DNA of 64,000 bases from Abiotrophia defectiva ATCC 49176 (GTDB taxonomy: Bacteria > Bacillota > Bacilli > Lactobacillales > Aerococcaceae): positions 1,863,501-1,927,500 of the forward strand of contig NZ_CP146287.1 in assembly GCF_037041345.1 (NCBI RefSeq). Direction: 5' to 3'. Shown one piece after another: positions 27,894 to 36,371 of this stretch. The first letter of the stretch is position 1; every line of letters begins with the position of its first letter. A program made the translations under genes and the position numbers. The notes under the pieces are model-generated. The model worked only from the letters and a program-made list of their open reading frames with translations, made no database searches and had not been told where the DNA came from.

Positions 27894-28874
27894 CTAAACA
27901 GCTGTGACCGACTGTCTAATCACAAGGGAAGTTTCGAGCTTGCGTTTGGTGGCTGTCTCATGGCCCTGAATTCTGTCTAGCAGCATCTTGGTAGCAACAT
28001 AGCCGGCATGACGATAAGGATATTCTACCGTCGTCAAGCCAGGATAGATAGAAGAGCCTAGGACATTATTGCCAAAACCAGCAAAGTTAATTTGCTCTGG
28101 CACCTGATAGCCTGCCTCTAGGCAAGCCCGCATAGCACCAATAGCAATAATATCGGTCGCCCCCACAATCAGGCGAGGCTTATTGAGCAGCACTTGATCC
28201 CGCGTCACTTGGTAGCCATCCATGAGGTTGAAGCCACAGCTGTACTCGCGGAAGCTGGTATCACCGTATTTGAGAAATTCCTGCTTAATGGCATCTCGGC
28301 GCTTAATGCCCACAGCGGGGTCAGTCGTAGTCACCGTCAAGAAGTCCATATCCCGATGGCCCATGGCATAGAGGTAGTCGGCCAGCTGGCGGCCCGCACT
28401 CTCCTCGTCGTAGAAAATGGTATTCTCGTCCAAGAATTCTTGACCAATGGTCACGATTGGCACCTGGACATTCTCAAGCAGTTCAATAATCCGGTTGTCG
28501 GTGTGGGACATGAGGAAGATGACCCCGTCCATCTTATTAACTTGGAAGGTTCTGAGGGCCTCTTCTTCTCGGCTGACCGAGAAATTAGAATTAATAATTA
28601 AAACCTGATAGTTGTGCTGACGGAAAACTTCGTCAATTTCACTCAGGATACAGTTGGCTGAAAAACTATCAAGCCGCGGTATGATCACGCCAATCATACG
28701 GCTCTCCTTGGCTTTCAAGCTTTGGGCAAAAGAATTAGGTACATAGCCGGTTTGCTTGATGACTGCCTCAATCTTGGCAGCTGTTTTCCGGCTGACAGAA
28801 CCCCCGTTCAAATGTCTAGAAACCGTACTTTTGGCAACACCTGCTAATTTTGCAATATCATTAATCGTTGTCAT
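27894..28874 (-). CDS. scrR: LacI-family sucrose operon repressor
   Basis: The 326-residue protein has the LacI helix-turn-helix INDIAKLAGVAKSTVSRHLN at its start, the hinge NSFAQSLKAKES and a periplasmic-binding-like sensor domain. It is directly upstream of scrA in the same direction, and ACCGGT operators flank the scrA promoter. It most likely represses scrA and scrB in the absence of sugar. Confidence 0.88.
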   Translation of the reverse strand: MTTINDIAKLAGVAKSTVSRHLNGGSVSRKTAAKIEAVIKQTGYVPNSFAQSLKAKESRMIGVIIPRLDSFSANCILSEIDEVFRQHNYQVLIINSNFSVSREEEALRTFQVNKMDGVIFLMSHTDNRIIELLENVQVPIVTIGQEFLDENTIFYDEESAGRQLADYLYAMGHRDMDFLTVTTTDPAVGIKRRDAIKQEFLKYGDTSFREYSCGFNLMDGYQVTRDQVLLNKPRLIVGATDIIAIGAMRACLEAGYQVPEQINFAGFGNNVLGSSIYPGLTTVEYPYRHAGYVATKMLLDRIQGHETATKRKLETSLVIRQSVTAV

Positions 28875-29638
28875 TGTTACCCTCCTAGCGATTATCTAGC
28901 CTTCGCTGGTAGTGAGTAGCATAGAGCTTATGACAAGTGCGTCTTAGACCGCCCCGAGGGCGTCTGGACTGTATCTTACTAAAAATCTCTTACGCTTGCT
29001 TCACTTACATAATTCAACATTATCTTACATTAAATCTAATTGAATCCAAACGGAAAATACAAAAAAATGTCAAAAGATTGTGTATAATGCCCTGCCCACA
29101 AACTTTTGACGCCTATTTACCGTGCTTGAATTCGTTTTATGACTTAGAAACCCGCCCACTAGCTCTATGGCTGGTGATCAGATTTGTTCGTTATAAACGC
29201 TTCCTTTCATCCACACGCAAGTCCCTGGGGACCAACGTCAAATTCTCACGATTCATCAGTTGCGTCAACACTCTTCACTTACTTGATTGCGGTCCTCACC
29301 CCTTTAACTTGTGCCGTTTTGGGCCTAAGCGGGCCCTCTCGCTTAATCAGCATATCTATCCGGCGCCACCCCATTGGACTGGGTTACTGTCTGCCATTGG
29401 TTGGTCAGACTGGGCAAGTTATCCACTAGCTCACAGGGGTATGGTGCTTGGGATAGACAGGTATTATGACTAACACCGGTCACATCCTCCCCTTCTCGTG
29501 ATGAGTATTCAAGATATTGCAGTTTCAATTTTGGAACTAGTTCCATCAGAAACCGCTATCTTTACACTATTATTATGACACATTTATCTTGCTTTTACAA
29601 GTATCTTCTCGAGTCAGCTGCCAGGCCTTATCCCATCT
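28875..29638. other. 760-base intergenic stretch without a recognised gene
   Basis: Open frames here, including a plus-strand frame of 178 codons at 28937-29473, have no ribosome binding site and no recognisable protein motif. The stretch has an inverted repeat at 29069-29110 and two isolated GAGCTAGTGG sequences on the minus strand (near 29156 and 29425) that match the first ten bases of the hairpin arrays but lack a second arm. It may be a decayed gene, a structured RNA or an old repeat. Confidence 0.4.
29069..29110. other. Inverted repeat around a TATAAT
   Basis: GTCAAAAGATTGTG (29069-29082) and CACAAACTTTTGAC (29097-29110) pair with one mismatch. The 14-base loop begins with TATAAT. It has no U run after it. 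Confidence 0.6.
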
Positions 29639-29678
29639 AAAAAAAATACGAAGCTAAGTGCCGGCACTTAGCTTCGTA
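29639..29678 (-). terminator. Terminator after the carbohydrate-binding protein gene
   Basis: A 32-base perfect palindrome centred at 29662/29663 (arm TACGAAGCTAAGTGCC) is followed on the minus strand by a run of U at 29639-29646. Confidence 0.9.
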
Positions 29679-29698
29679 GAGGAGAATGTCCCTAATGC

Positions 29699-31333
29699 TT
29701 AGGGATGAAAGCCACCGGTCACCGGGGTGACAAGGGCTGCCGTGGCAGTTTGGGTCGTCCCTTCCACCTGGATGGTGTAAGCCTGACCGTCTACTAGGTC
29801 GGCACTGGACATAATGACCGCTTGGAAATCCTTGCTGGCTGTCTGACGTGCCACTTCCTTGCCCTTGGCATCGAGGATAATCAGAGTTTGGCCTGCGGTC
29901 CCTGCTATGTTAGCAGTAATGGAAGCCTGGGTGGAACCTTGGGCGAATCCTTGCAACATATCGGAGGTTCCTAAGGCCCAGACCGTGCCGCCAGTGATAG
30001 TAATGTCGCCCGCTGCATCGAGGGGGCCATTACCGCCTCGGACTGAGCCATTGACGACTAGGCTACCACCACTAATGCTAACCGTCCCGTTGGAATCAAT
30101 GCCGTCGCCTTCCGCATCAATGGTAAGGGTCCCACCTTCAAGGATGATTTGTAGGCTTGGGTCACTTTCTTCCTGGCCACCCGGTGGCATGCCGCCAGGC
30201 CCTTGTCCATTTTGCGGTGGCTGGCCGCCTTGTGGCGGCGCTTGGCCAGCCGGTGGAGACGGTGGGGTTGCATTCTTATCCTTGTTGGCTTGGTCAGCCT
30301 GACTGGTAGCTGCTGGGTCGGCAGTGGCCTGGCTTGCGGAAGTGCTGGCGGTGGCTGAATCAGCAGTGGCCTGGCTAGCAGAAGAGCTGGTGTCAGCTGT
30401 ATTGCTTGTGGCGCTCGTGTCCGTAGTTTTGCTAGAGGAACCGGCCGAAGCGTTGACCCCGTCATCGCTACTCTTGATGGTGACATCGCCGCCTAGTTGA
30501 CGAATGACACGCGCTTCTAGGCCTTCCTCACTTTGGCTCACGGTAATCGTCCCGCCTTTGATAGTCAATTCATTGCCGGCGTCCACCCCATCTTCGGTGG
30601 CCGCAATACTTAATTGAGTCGGATTGAGGCTAACGTTAGCTCGTTCGGTCGTTTCGTCATGCTCAGCATGGAGACCGTCTTTGCCTGCTTCAATGGTTAG
30701 AGTGGCCGCCTCAATATCGAGGGCGCCCTCGGCCTTGAAGCCATGGTTGGCGGCTTTGACGGTATAGGTCCCGCCTAACACCTTGAGGTCGTCCTCCACC
30801 TCTAAGGCATTCTTGGTCAGGGCCGTGAGGGTTAAGTTACCTGTCCCGTTCAGGGTCAGAGGCACCTGACTGTGGATGGTGGCTTTGACTTCCTCATCGT
30901 CGCTGGCCTGGCTTTCTGTCAAAGCATTCTGACTGCCTTCCGCTAGACTGATGACGACTTCTTGGGCCTTGTTAACTTGCAGCAAGGTTCCCTCCCCTTC
31001 TAGGGTCAGGTTTTGAAAGACCAAGTGGACCTGGTCAGTGTCAGCTGCCTCTACCACTAGCTTGATATTCTTGCCACTACCGGTCAGGACGTAGGTGCCA
31101 GCTTGGGTGATAGTCAGCGTTTGGCCGCTGAAGCTGGCACCTTGCCCTGTGACGGTGGCCGTTTGATCAGCCAAGGTTATTTGGCTAGCCTGGCTCTCTT
31201 CATAGCTCGTTTGGGCCTGGAAACTGGTCACTGACTGACTTTCCTGCGTGCCCGACTGGGCTAAGACTGGATAAGCCAGGGACATACTGGCGGTCAGGCT
31301 GATGAGGGTGGCGATAGTAAAGCTTTTTCTCAT
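29699..31333 (-). CDS. Secreted carbohydrate-binding beta-helix protein (Cthe_2159-like)
   Basis: The 544-residue product has a signal peptide ending AYPVLAQ and repeated segments with strand-turn patterns (for example GGTYTVKAANHGFKAEGALDI, GLHAEHDE, DGVDAGNELTIKGGTI) typical of the right-handed beta-helix domain of the Cthe_2159 family, which binds acidic polysaccharides or cellulose. A Ser/Thr/Ala-rich and then Pro/Gly/Gln-rich linker (about residues 300-390) divides the helix repeats. There is no LPxTG sorting signal or C-terminal anchor, so it may be released or bind the wall non-covalently. A CiaR-like box overlaps its promoter. Confidence 0.75.
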   Translation of the reverse strand: MRKSFTIATLISLTASMSLAYPVLAQSGTQESQSVTSFQAQTSYEESQASQITLADQTATVTGQGASFSGQTLTITQAGTYVLTGSGKNIKLVVEAADTDQVHLVFQNLTLEGEGTLLQVNKAQEVVISLAEGSQNALTESQASDDEEVKATIHSQVPLTLNGTGNLTLTALTKNALEVEDDLKVLGGTYTVKAANHGFKAEGALDIEAATLTIEAGKDGLHAEHDETTERANVSLNPTQLSIAATEDGVDAGNELTIKGGTITVSQSEEGLEARVIRQLGGDVTIKSSDDGVNASAGSSSKTTDTSATSNTADTSSSASQATADSATASTSASQATADPAATSQADQANKDKNATPPSPPAGQAPPQGGQPPQNGQGPGGMPPGGQEESDPSLQIILEGGTLTIDAEGDGIDSNGTVSISGGSLVVNGSVRGGNGPLDAAGDITITGGTVWALGTSDMLQGFAQGSTQASITANIAGTAGQTLIILDAKGKEVARQTASKDFQAVIMSSADLVDGQAYTIQVEGTTQTATAALVTPVTGGFHP

Positions 31334-31391
31334 GACATGGACCTCCCTTATTGGTCTTGCGTGTAGTAATCTTGGATCGTTTTAATAGTAG

Positions 31392-31428
31392 GTTAAGTGA
31401 TAGTCAGACGTCCCCTCTATCACTTAAC
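31392..31428. promoter_or_regulatory. Inverted repeat in the leader of the carbohydrate-binding protein gene
   Basis: GTTAAGTGATAG (31392-31403) pairs perfectly with CTATCACTTAAC (31417-31428). It lies just downstream of the promoter and could be an operator or a 5' mRNA hairpin. Confidence 0.55.
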
Positions 31429-31436
31429 TTGATTTT

Positions 31437-31468
31437 AGTATAGAGGCCCTAGTTAAAATTTACTTAAA
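31437..31468 (-). promoter_or_regulatory. Promoter with CiaR-like direct repeat
   Basis: On the minus strand TTTAAG, 5 bases, TTTAAC (31452-31468) end 9 bases before TATACT (31437-31442). This matches the streptococcal CiaR response-regulator site TTTAAG-N5-TTTAAG in both sequence and position; no normal -35 box is present. Confidence 0.55.
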
Positions 31469-31547
31469 ATGCCAAAGGGAATTTTTTTAGGTTAGGGGAA
31501 GTCGTAGTCTGACTTGTGCTAGGAAACGTGTTTTCCGCGATTTTCCC

Positions 31548-31749
31548 TAGCTAGTGGTCCACTCTTTAAAGTGGTCCACTAGCTCTGCTTGAATCCCTTG
31601 TTCTTGGCCTCTTTCCGTCCTTTCACCCCGAGCTAGTGGTCCACTCGACGGAGTGGACCACTGGCTCTCCTTGAATCCCTTGATTTTGGCCCTTTTCCGC
31701 CTTTTCACCCTGAGCTAGTGGTCCACTCGACGGAGTGGACCACTGGCGC
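31548..31749. repeat. Palindromic tandem array B (three hairpin units)
   Basis: Units of 38 bases start at 31548, 31630 and 31712. Spacers begin CCTTGAATCCCTTG and are nearly identical to each other but unlike those of arrays A and C. The array lies between the promoter of the carbohydrate-binding protein gene and the ecsB terminator. Confidence 0.9.
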
Positions 31750-31779
31750 TTAGCGAAGGCAGGGATTTTTGGGCTATAC

Positions 31780-31814
31780 AAAAAGCCCTCTTTCAATAAG
31801 CTATTGAAAGAGGG
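31780..31814 (-). terminator. Terminator after ecsB
   Basis: CCCTCTTTCAAT (31786-31797) pairs perfectly with ATTGAAAGAGGG (31803-31814); CTTTTTG follows on the minus strand. Confidence 0.9.
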
Positions 31815-31825
31815 AGTAAACTTGA

Positions 31826-33082
31826 TTAATTTGCTTGGCTATGGCGGCCAATCCAAAATGGCAGGTAAACTAGGAGGCCTAGTGCTGCGACGGCTAGCCA
31901 GATCAAGAGGCAGAGGCCCAAGTGAGACCAGTTACCCTGAGCTAGAACAGCAAGCAAGAGGCTATAGACTAGCAACTGTAGTCCTAGAATCATGGCCAGT
32001 ACCGGGCGCAAGGCGGGTACTAGGGACTGTTGTCCAACCGGATAGAGGCGCTCTAGCGGGTGGCGCAGGGGCTCTAGGGCTAGTGGCATGAGCTGAACTA
32101 GGGTCAAGACTGTGCTCAGCGCACCGGCTGCTGCCCAGAGCCAGACTTGTTGACTGCTGACGATGACCAAGCTGAAGAAAATCAGCACCCGTAGCCAGAT
32201 TCCTGAATAGGCGGTATTGCGCACTAGATGGCGCAGGTAGAGGTAGGCGTAGCGATTACCTAGGCGCCCTGACAGACTCTTGAGGACACCATCCAAATAA
32301 GCTCGTCGCTTAATGGGTGGAATCTGCTGGGGCACTTCTGCAAAGAGGGCCAACCAACGGTAGAGGCTGGCGCGACGGGCCTGCTCTTGGGCTACTAAGG
32401 CTTCAAACTCAATCCAATGTTTGTCTAGTTTGCGGCAGGTCCAGCAGAGAAAGGCAGCGCCTAGAATCAGCAGCAAGGCTAAAAGTCCCAAAGCCAGGTT
32501 AGCCGGCAACCACAAGCTCCCCGCTCCCAGTCCTGCCAAGGCCAGAGCTAGCAGAGAAGCAGACAAAGCTTTTGGCAGCAAACCGCTATAAAAACCTAGA
32601 TAGCCGGCCCAAGCCACTAGGAACTTGGCGGCCACTACATAGACAATCAGACAGAGGGCCTGACCCAAGGACCAACCAAAGCCCAAACTAATCAGTGGCG
32701 CCAGCAACAAGGTCAAGACAGCCAAGACCAGACTAGGAGCAAGAGCACCCAACCAGACGCCCCATTTCCAGACAGCATGCCATTGATACCCCCGAGCGAA
32801 GAGATAGCTCTTGTCCGGCTCGTAGGTCAGGAGCAAGGGCCTGCCCCAAGCCAGGCCTGCCCACCAGACTAGCAAGCAGACTGCTGACATCATCAGTCCC
32901 AAGCCTTGGGGTGGCTGGCTTTGGAGGGAAGTCAATAATTGTTGGTAATAGATACTGAAGAAACCAAAGGCCACCAAGAGAATGAGGGCCATGTGGTCAT
33001 TGAGAATGAGCCGGCTGTAGCGACTCATGGTCTTGGCAAAGTCGCGCAGACGCCCCTGCCAGAGACTGTTCAAATCCTTCAT
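31826..33082 (-). CDS. ecsB: ABC transporter permease EcsB
   Basis: The 418-residue protein starts MKDLNSLWQGRLRDF and has about eight to ten membrane segments in two groups, with the basic loop that follows TCRKLDKHWIEFEALVAQEQ. This matches the EcsB family. With EcsA it forms an ABC exporter that affects regulated proteolysis, secretion and competence in Bacillus and staphylococci; its cargo is unsettled. It overlaps the ecsA stop by 4 bases. Confidence 0.8.
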   Translation of the reverse strand: MKDLNSLWQGRLRDFAKTMSRYSRLILNDHMALILLVAFGFFSIYYQQLLTSLQSQPPQGLGLMMSAVCLLVWWAGLAWGRPLLLTYEPDKSYLFARGYQWHAVWKWGVWLGALAPSLVLAVLTLLLAPLISLGFGWSLGQALCLIVYVVAAKFLVAWAGYLGFYSGLLPKALSASLLALALAGLGAGSLWLPANLALGLLALLLILGAAFLCWTCRKLDKHWIEFEALVAQEQARRASLYRWLALFAEVPQQIPPIKRRAYLDGVLKSLSGRLGNRYAYLYLRHLVRNTAYSGIWLRVLIFFSLVIVSSQQVWLWAAAGALSTVLTLVQLMPLALEPLRHPLERLYPVGQQSLVPALRPVLAMILGLQLLVYSLLLAVLAQGNWSHLGLCLLIWLAVAALGLLVYLPFWIGRHSQAN

Positions 33083-33816
33083 GCCGTCACCTCGCGACTG
33101 GCCATTTGGATATAGAGTTGATCCAGACTAGCACCAGGCGCTTCTAGGGCTACTTGCAAGTCCGCTAGGGTACCCTGAGCATAGAGGCGACCCGCCTGCA
33201 TCATGAGGTAAGAGTCGGCTAGATTTTCCACCAAGCCTAGGACGTGAGTGGTCAAGAGGATGGCGCAGCCGGCTTGGGCGCGGGTCTGGAGAATGTCCTT
33301 GAATTGCTGAATGGCCAAAGGGTCCAAGCCCAAGAAAGGCTCGTCAATAATCAGGAATTTGGCATCGGAGACCAAGGCGCAGACAATCATGACCTTTTGC
33401 TTCATACCCTTAGAAAAGTGAGTCGGGAACCAATCCAACTGCTTGTCCAAGCGGAAGAGTTTGAGTAGGGGTTGAGCCCGCTCCATCACGACTGTCGGGT
33501 CCAGGCCATAGCCCAGGGCCGTCAGTTCCAGATGCTCGCGCAAGGTCAGAGCCTCATAGAGAATGGGCGTCTCAGGCACATAGGCCAGCTGGCTAGCGAA
33601 GGCCTGATGGTTTTCCTGCAGGCTGAGGCCATCCAGGGTAACCGTCCCAGCCTGGGGCTTGAGCAGACCCAAGATGGTCTTGAGCAGGGTGGATTTACCC
33701 GCCCCATTGAGCCCAATTAAGGCTACAATTTGGCCCCACTCAATCTGGAAGTTAATGTCTTGGATGACCGGCACCTGGCGGTAACCACTGGCCAATCCAG
33801 CTACACGAATTGTCAT
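33079..33816 (-). CDS. ecsA: ABC transporter ATPase EcsA
   Basis: The 245-residue ATPase has Walker A GLNGAGKSTLL, Walker B FLIIDEPFLGLDP, His switch LLTTHVL and a signature region reading HFSKGMKQKVMI, where LSGGQ is replaced by FSKGM as is common in this family. It is coupled to ecsB and coaBC by 4-base overlaps. Confidence 0.85.
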   Translation of the reverse strand: MTIRVAGLASGYRQVPVIQDINFQIEWGQIVALIGLNGAGKSTLLKTILGLLKPQAGTVTLDGLSLQENHQAFASQLAYVPETPILYEALTLREHLELTALGYGLDPTVVMERAQPLLKLFRLDKQLDWFPTHFSKGMKQKVMIVCALVSDAKFLIIDEPFLGLDPLAIQQFKDILQTRAQAGCAILLTTHVLGLVENLADSYLMMQAGRLYAQGTLADLQVALEAPGASLDQLYIQMASREVTA

Positions 33817-35030
33817 AGTGTCTCTTCTCCTTCAGCTAGAATCACTTGCCAGGCTGCCAAGGCTAGGCTGGTCTTGGACTGTTGGGGCAGGAGAACTTCC
33901 TGACCCTGAGCCCCCAGGACATAGACCTGGTTCTTATCGGAGTTGAAGCCGATGGCCGGGTTGGACACATCATTGGCGATGAGCCAGTCGGCCCCTTTCT
34001 TGCTTAACTTAGCTCGGGCATGTTCTAGCAAATTCTGGGTTTCCGCCGCAAAGCCTATTAGGACTTGCTGGCGCTTGGTCTGGCCTAGTTGGGCCAAAAT
34101 ATCTGGGTTTTCGACTAGGTCTAGTTGCCAGTCCGTCTGACCGGCCACTTTCTTAATTTTCTGATCATGAGGATGCTTGACCCGGTAGTCGCTGACGGCT
34201 GCAGCCATGACGACATAGTCCATTTGGTCATAGTGAGAGGTCATGGCCTGGGCCAATTCTTGGGCTGACGCCACCTCATGGACTTGGACGCCTTCTGGTG
34301 GCAGGAGGCTTTGGCTGGTGGAGACCAGGGTGACAGTCGCCCCCAACCAGTCAGCCGCCTGGGCCATGGCATAGCCCATTTTGCCAGACGAATCGTTGCT
34401 GATGTAACGGACTGGGTCAATGCGCTCGCGAGTACCACCAGCCGAGACAATGACCTGCTTGCCGGCTAAACTTTGAGGCAAATGGGTCCGGGCATAGAGG
34501 CGCTCGACTTGGGCCACGATTCGATGGAGTTCAGGTAGGCGGCCTTTGCCTTCATAGCCTTCCGCTAAGAAACCTGTGTCAGGCTCCATAATGGTCAGGC
34601 CATCTGCTCGCAGCTGGGCCAGGTTGCGCTGGGTCGCGGGGTTCTCGTACATGTGGACATTCATGGCCGGCACCACCAGAACGGGGGCCGTTACTGCCAA
34701 GAGGGTGGTGGTCACCACATCATCTGCCAAGCCGTGCGCCATCTTAGCCAGACCATTGGCTGTGGCTGGCACCACCAAGGCTAGGTCGCACCAGTCAGCC
34801 ATGGCCACATGTTGGACTTGGCTTGGCTCCCGCTCGTCAAAAGTATGGGTGAGGACCTGGCGTTTGGTCAGGACCTGCAAGGTCAGTGGCGTCACAAATT
34901 CCTGGGCCGACTGGGTCATGGCCACCTGAACTTGGGCACCCTTTTTAATTAACTGGCGGACCAGTTCTGGTACCTTATAGGCCGCGATGCCCCCCATGAC
35001 AAAGACACCGATTTTTACATTTTCTAACAC
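33813..35030 (-). CDS. coaBC: CoaBC: phosphopantothenoylcysteine decarboxylase / synthetase
   Basis: The 405-residue bifunctional enzyme has an FMN-binding decarboxylase domain (GGIAAYK, active His in VQHVAMADW, PAMNVHMYENPA) and a C-terminal synthetase domain (SAGGTRERIDPVRYISNDSSGKMG, then KKVAGQTDW). It catalyses two central steps of coenzyme A synthesis. The start is GTG at 35030, 6 bases after GGAGGTGG. It is the first gene of coaBC-ecsA-ecsB. Confidence 0.93.
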   Translation of the reverse strand: MLENVKIGVFVMGGIAAYKVPELVRQLIKKGAQVQVAMTQSAQEFVTPLTLQVLTKRQVLTHTFDEREPSQVQHVAMADWCDLALVVPATANGLAKMAHGLADDVVTTTLLAVTAPVLVVPAMNVHMYENPATQRNLAQLRADGLTIMEPDTGFLAEGYEGKGRLPELHRIVAQVERLYARTHLPQSLAGKQVIVSAGGTRERIDPVRYISNDSSGKMGYAMAQAADWLGATVTLVSTSQSLLPPEGVQVHEVASAQELAQAMTSHYDQMDYVVMAAAVSDYRVKHPHDQKIKKVAGQTDWQLDLVENPDILAQLGQTKRQQVLIGFAAETQNLLEHARAKLSKKGADWLIANDVSNPAIGFNSDKNQVYVLGAQGQEVLLPQQSKTSLALAAWQVILAEGEETL

Positions 35031-35078
35031 GCGGAGCCACCTCCAATCATTTTCCTTCTTATTTTAGCACATTCCAGC

Positions 35079-35104
35079 AAAAAAAGAGAGGGCCAGGCCT
35101 CTCC
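35079..35104 (-). terminator. Terminator after the flavodoxin-fold oxidoreductase
   Basis: GAGAGG and CCTCTC form a 6-bp stem with loop GCCAGG, followed by a run of U on the minus strand. Confidence 0.7.
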
Positions 35105-35107
35105 TCC

Positions 35108-35683
35108 TTAAACGCGACTGGACAAGGTTGCCAGATAGACGTCAATCTCCTCCTGGCTGATATGGCCGATGCCGCCCAGATTGTACCAAATAGGATTGAG
35201 GAAGCCCACATCCTTGAAGGTGCCGGCCATGGTCGTGCCCCGAATGGGGTCGCCAAAGACCTGCTCCAGGTCTTCTGTAGAAGCGGCTGAAGTCGTGAAA
35301 ATGTAGGTCTTGCGCACCTGGCGGCTGGCTAGGAGGCGTTGATTTTCGGTCTCGAAGGCCGACTTAGGCAGCAGCACCTTATCCAGGAAGCCCCGCATAA
35401 TGGCGGGCATGTCATACCACCAAATAGGATAGATGAAGATAATTTGCTCTGTCTGGTCCAAAATTTGGACATAGCGCTCTACCTGGGGATCGGTCGTTTT
35501 GCCTTCCCCGTAGACGGCTAAGTCCGCGGCCGACAGAACCGGATTGAACTGGTCAGCATAGAGGTCGAGTACGGTCACCGGGTGGCCCTTGGCTTCTAGG
35601 GTGGCGACTAGGCGCTCCAAAATAGCATGGTTGAGACTGCCCTCATAGGGGTGGGCGTAAACAATGGTCGTTTGCATGGTCAT
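35108..35683 (-). CDS. NAD(P)H oxidoreductase, flavodoxin-like fold (NQO family)
   Basis: The 191-residue protein starts TIVYAHPYEGSLNHAIL and has IIFIYPIWWYDMPAIMRGFLDKV, the FMN/FAD-binding motifs of NQO1/KefF/MdaB type quinone reductases. It probably reduces quinones or other electrophiles in the cytoplasm. AAAGGA lies 10 bases before the ATG at 35683. It is monocistronic between array C and coaBC. Confidence 0.8.
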   Translation of the reverse strand: MTMQTTIVYAHPYEGSLNHAILERLVATLEAKGHPVTVLDLYADQFNPVLSAADLAVYGEGKTTDPQVERYVQILDQTEQIIFIYPIWWYDMPAIMRGFLDKVLLPKSAFETENQRLLASRQVRKTYIFTTSAASTEDLEQVFGDPIRGTTMAGTFKDVGFLNPIWYNLGGIGHISQEEIDVYLATLSSRV

Positions 35684-35787
35684 CTTAGCACGTCCTTTCT
35701 CTGGGTTTGGTAGGGTTTTCCATATTGTAACATATTTTGGGGCTGAAATTAAGTGAGGTGGCTAGGTAGGGGGTGCGGAGGCCGGAG

Positions 35788-36236
35788 GAGCTAGTGGTCC
35801 ACTCGACCGAGTGGGCCACTGGCTCATGGCTTTTGTGCCCTTTTAGTCACTTTTGGACACTTTCCAGATCAGCTAGTGGTCCACTCGGCAGAGTGGGCCA
35901 CTGGCTCACGACTTTTGCGCCCTTTTAGTCGTTTTTAGGCACTTACCATGCCAGCTAGTGGTCCACTTGGCGGAGTGTACCACTAGCTCGCGGCTTGGGG
36001 CGCCTTTTTAGTCGCTTTTGAGCACTTACCAGCCTAGCTAGTGGTCCACTCGACGGAGTGGGCCACTGGCTCACAACTTTTCCGCTCTTTTAGTCGCTTT
36101 TGGACACTTGCCAAGCCAGCCAGTGGTCCACTCGACGGAGTGGGCCACTGGCTCACGGCTTTTGCACCCTTTTAGTCGATTTCGGGCACTTACCATGCCA
36201 GCTAGTGGTCCACTTGGCGGAGTGGGCCACTAGCTC
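35788..36236. repeat. Palindromic tandem array C (six hairpin units)
   Basis: Units of 38 bases start at 35788, 35870, 35952, 36035, 36117 and 36199, a period of 82 or 83 bases. Spacers share CTTTTGNGCCCTTTTAGTCG and CACTTACCA. The array lies between the promoter region of the oxidoreductase gene and the queT terminator, with element E2 60 bases to the right. Confidence 0.92.
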
Positions 36237-36296
36237 GCGGCTTAGGCTCTGTTTTAGTAGCTTTTGGGCGCTAGCTTCTTAGCCTTGCTATCACTC

Positions 36297-36356
36297 CCCT
36301 ATTTATCTATTACATAGATAAATAGGGGGCAGGGCCGCCAAATTACGTGTCCAAAA
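36297..36356 (+). repeat. 31-bp palindrome element, copy E2, with conserved tail
   Basis: The palindrome at 36297-36327 is identical to that of E1, followed by a tail with CCAAATTACGTGTCCAAAA. Confidence 0.85.
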
Positions 36357-36371
36357 GAGCACAATTTACAC

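Noticed and set aside
29153-29435. Degenerate fourth hairpin array
   Set aside because: Only the ten-base GAGCTAGTGG is present twice, 270 bases apart, without the second arm or loop, so chance or deep decay cannot be told apart.
28937-29473. Plus-strand frame of 178 codons
   Set aside because: No ribosome binding site, no recognisable motif and unlike the codon use of neighbouring genes. Kept only as a possible decayed gene.
29069-29640. RNase P RNA, tmRNA or 6S RNA
   Set aside because: None of the conserved RNase P or tmRNA blocks I know could be found on either strand, and no 6S-like closed bubble was evident.
24343-36236. CRISPR array
   Set aside because: Repeats of 38 bases with 43-45 base spacers look CRISPR-like, but the spacers are homologous within each array, the repeats are full hairpins and no cas gene is present.
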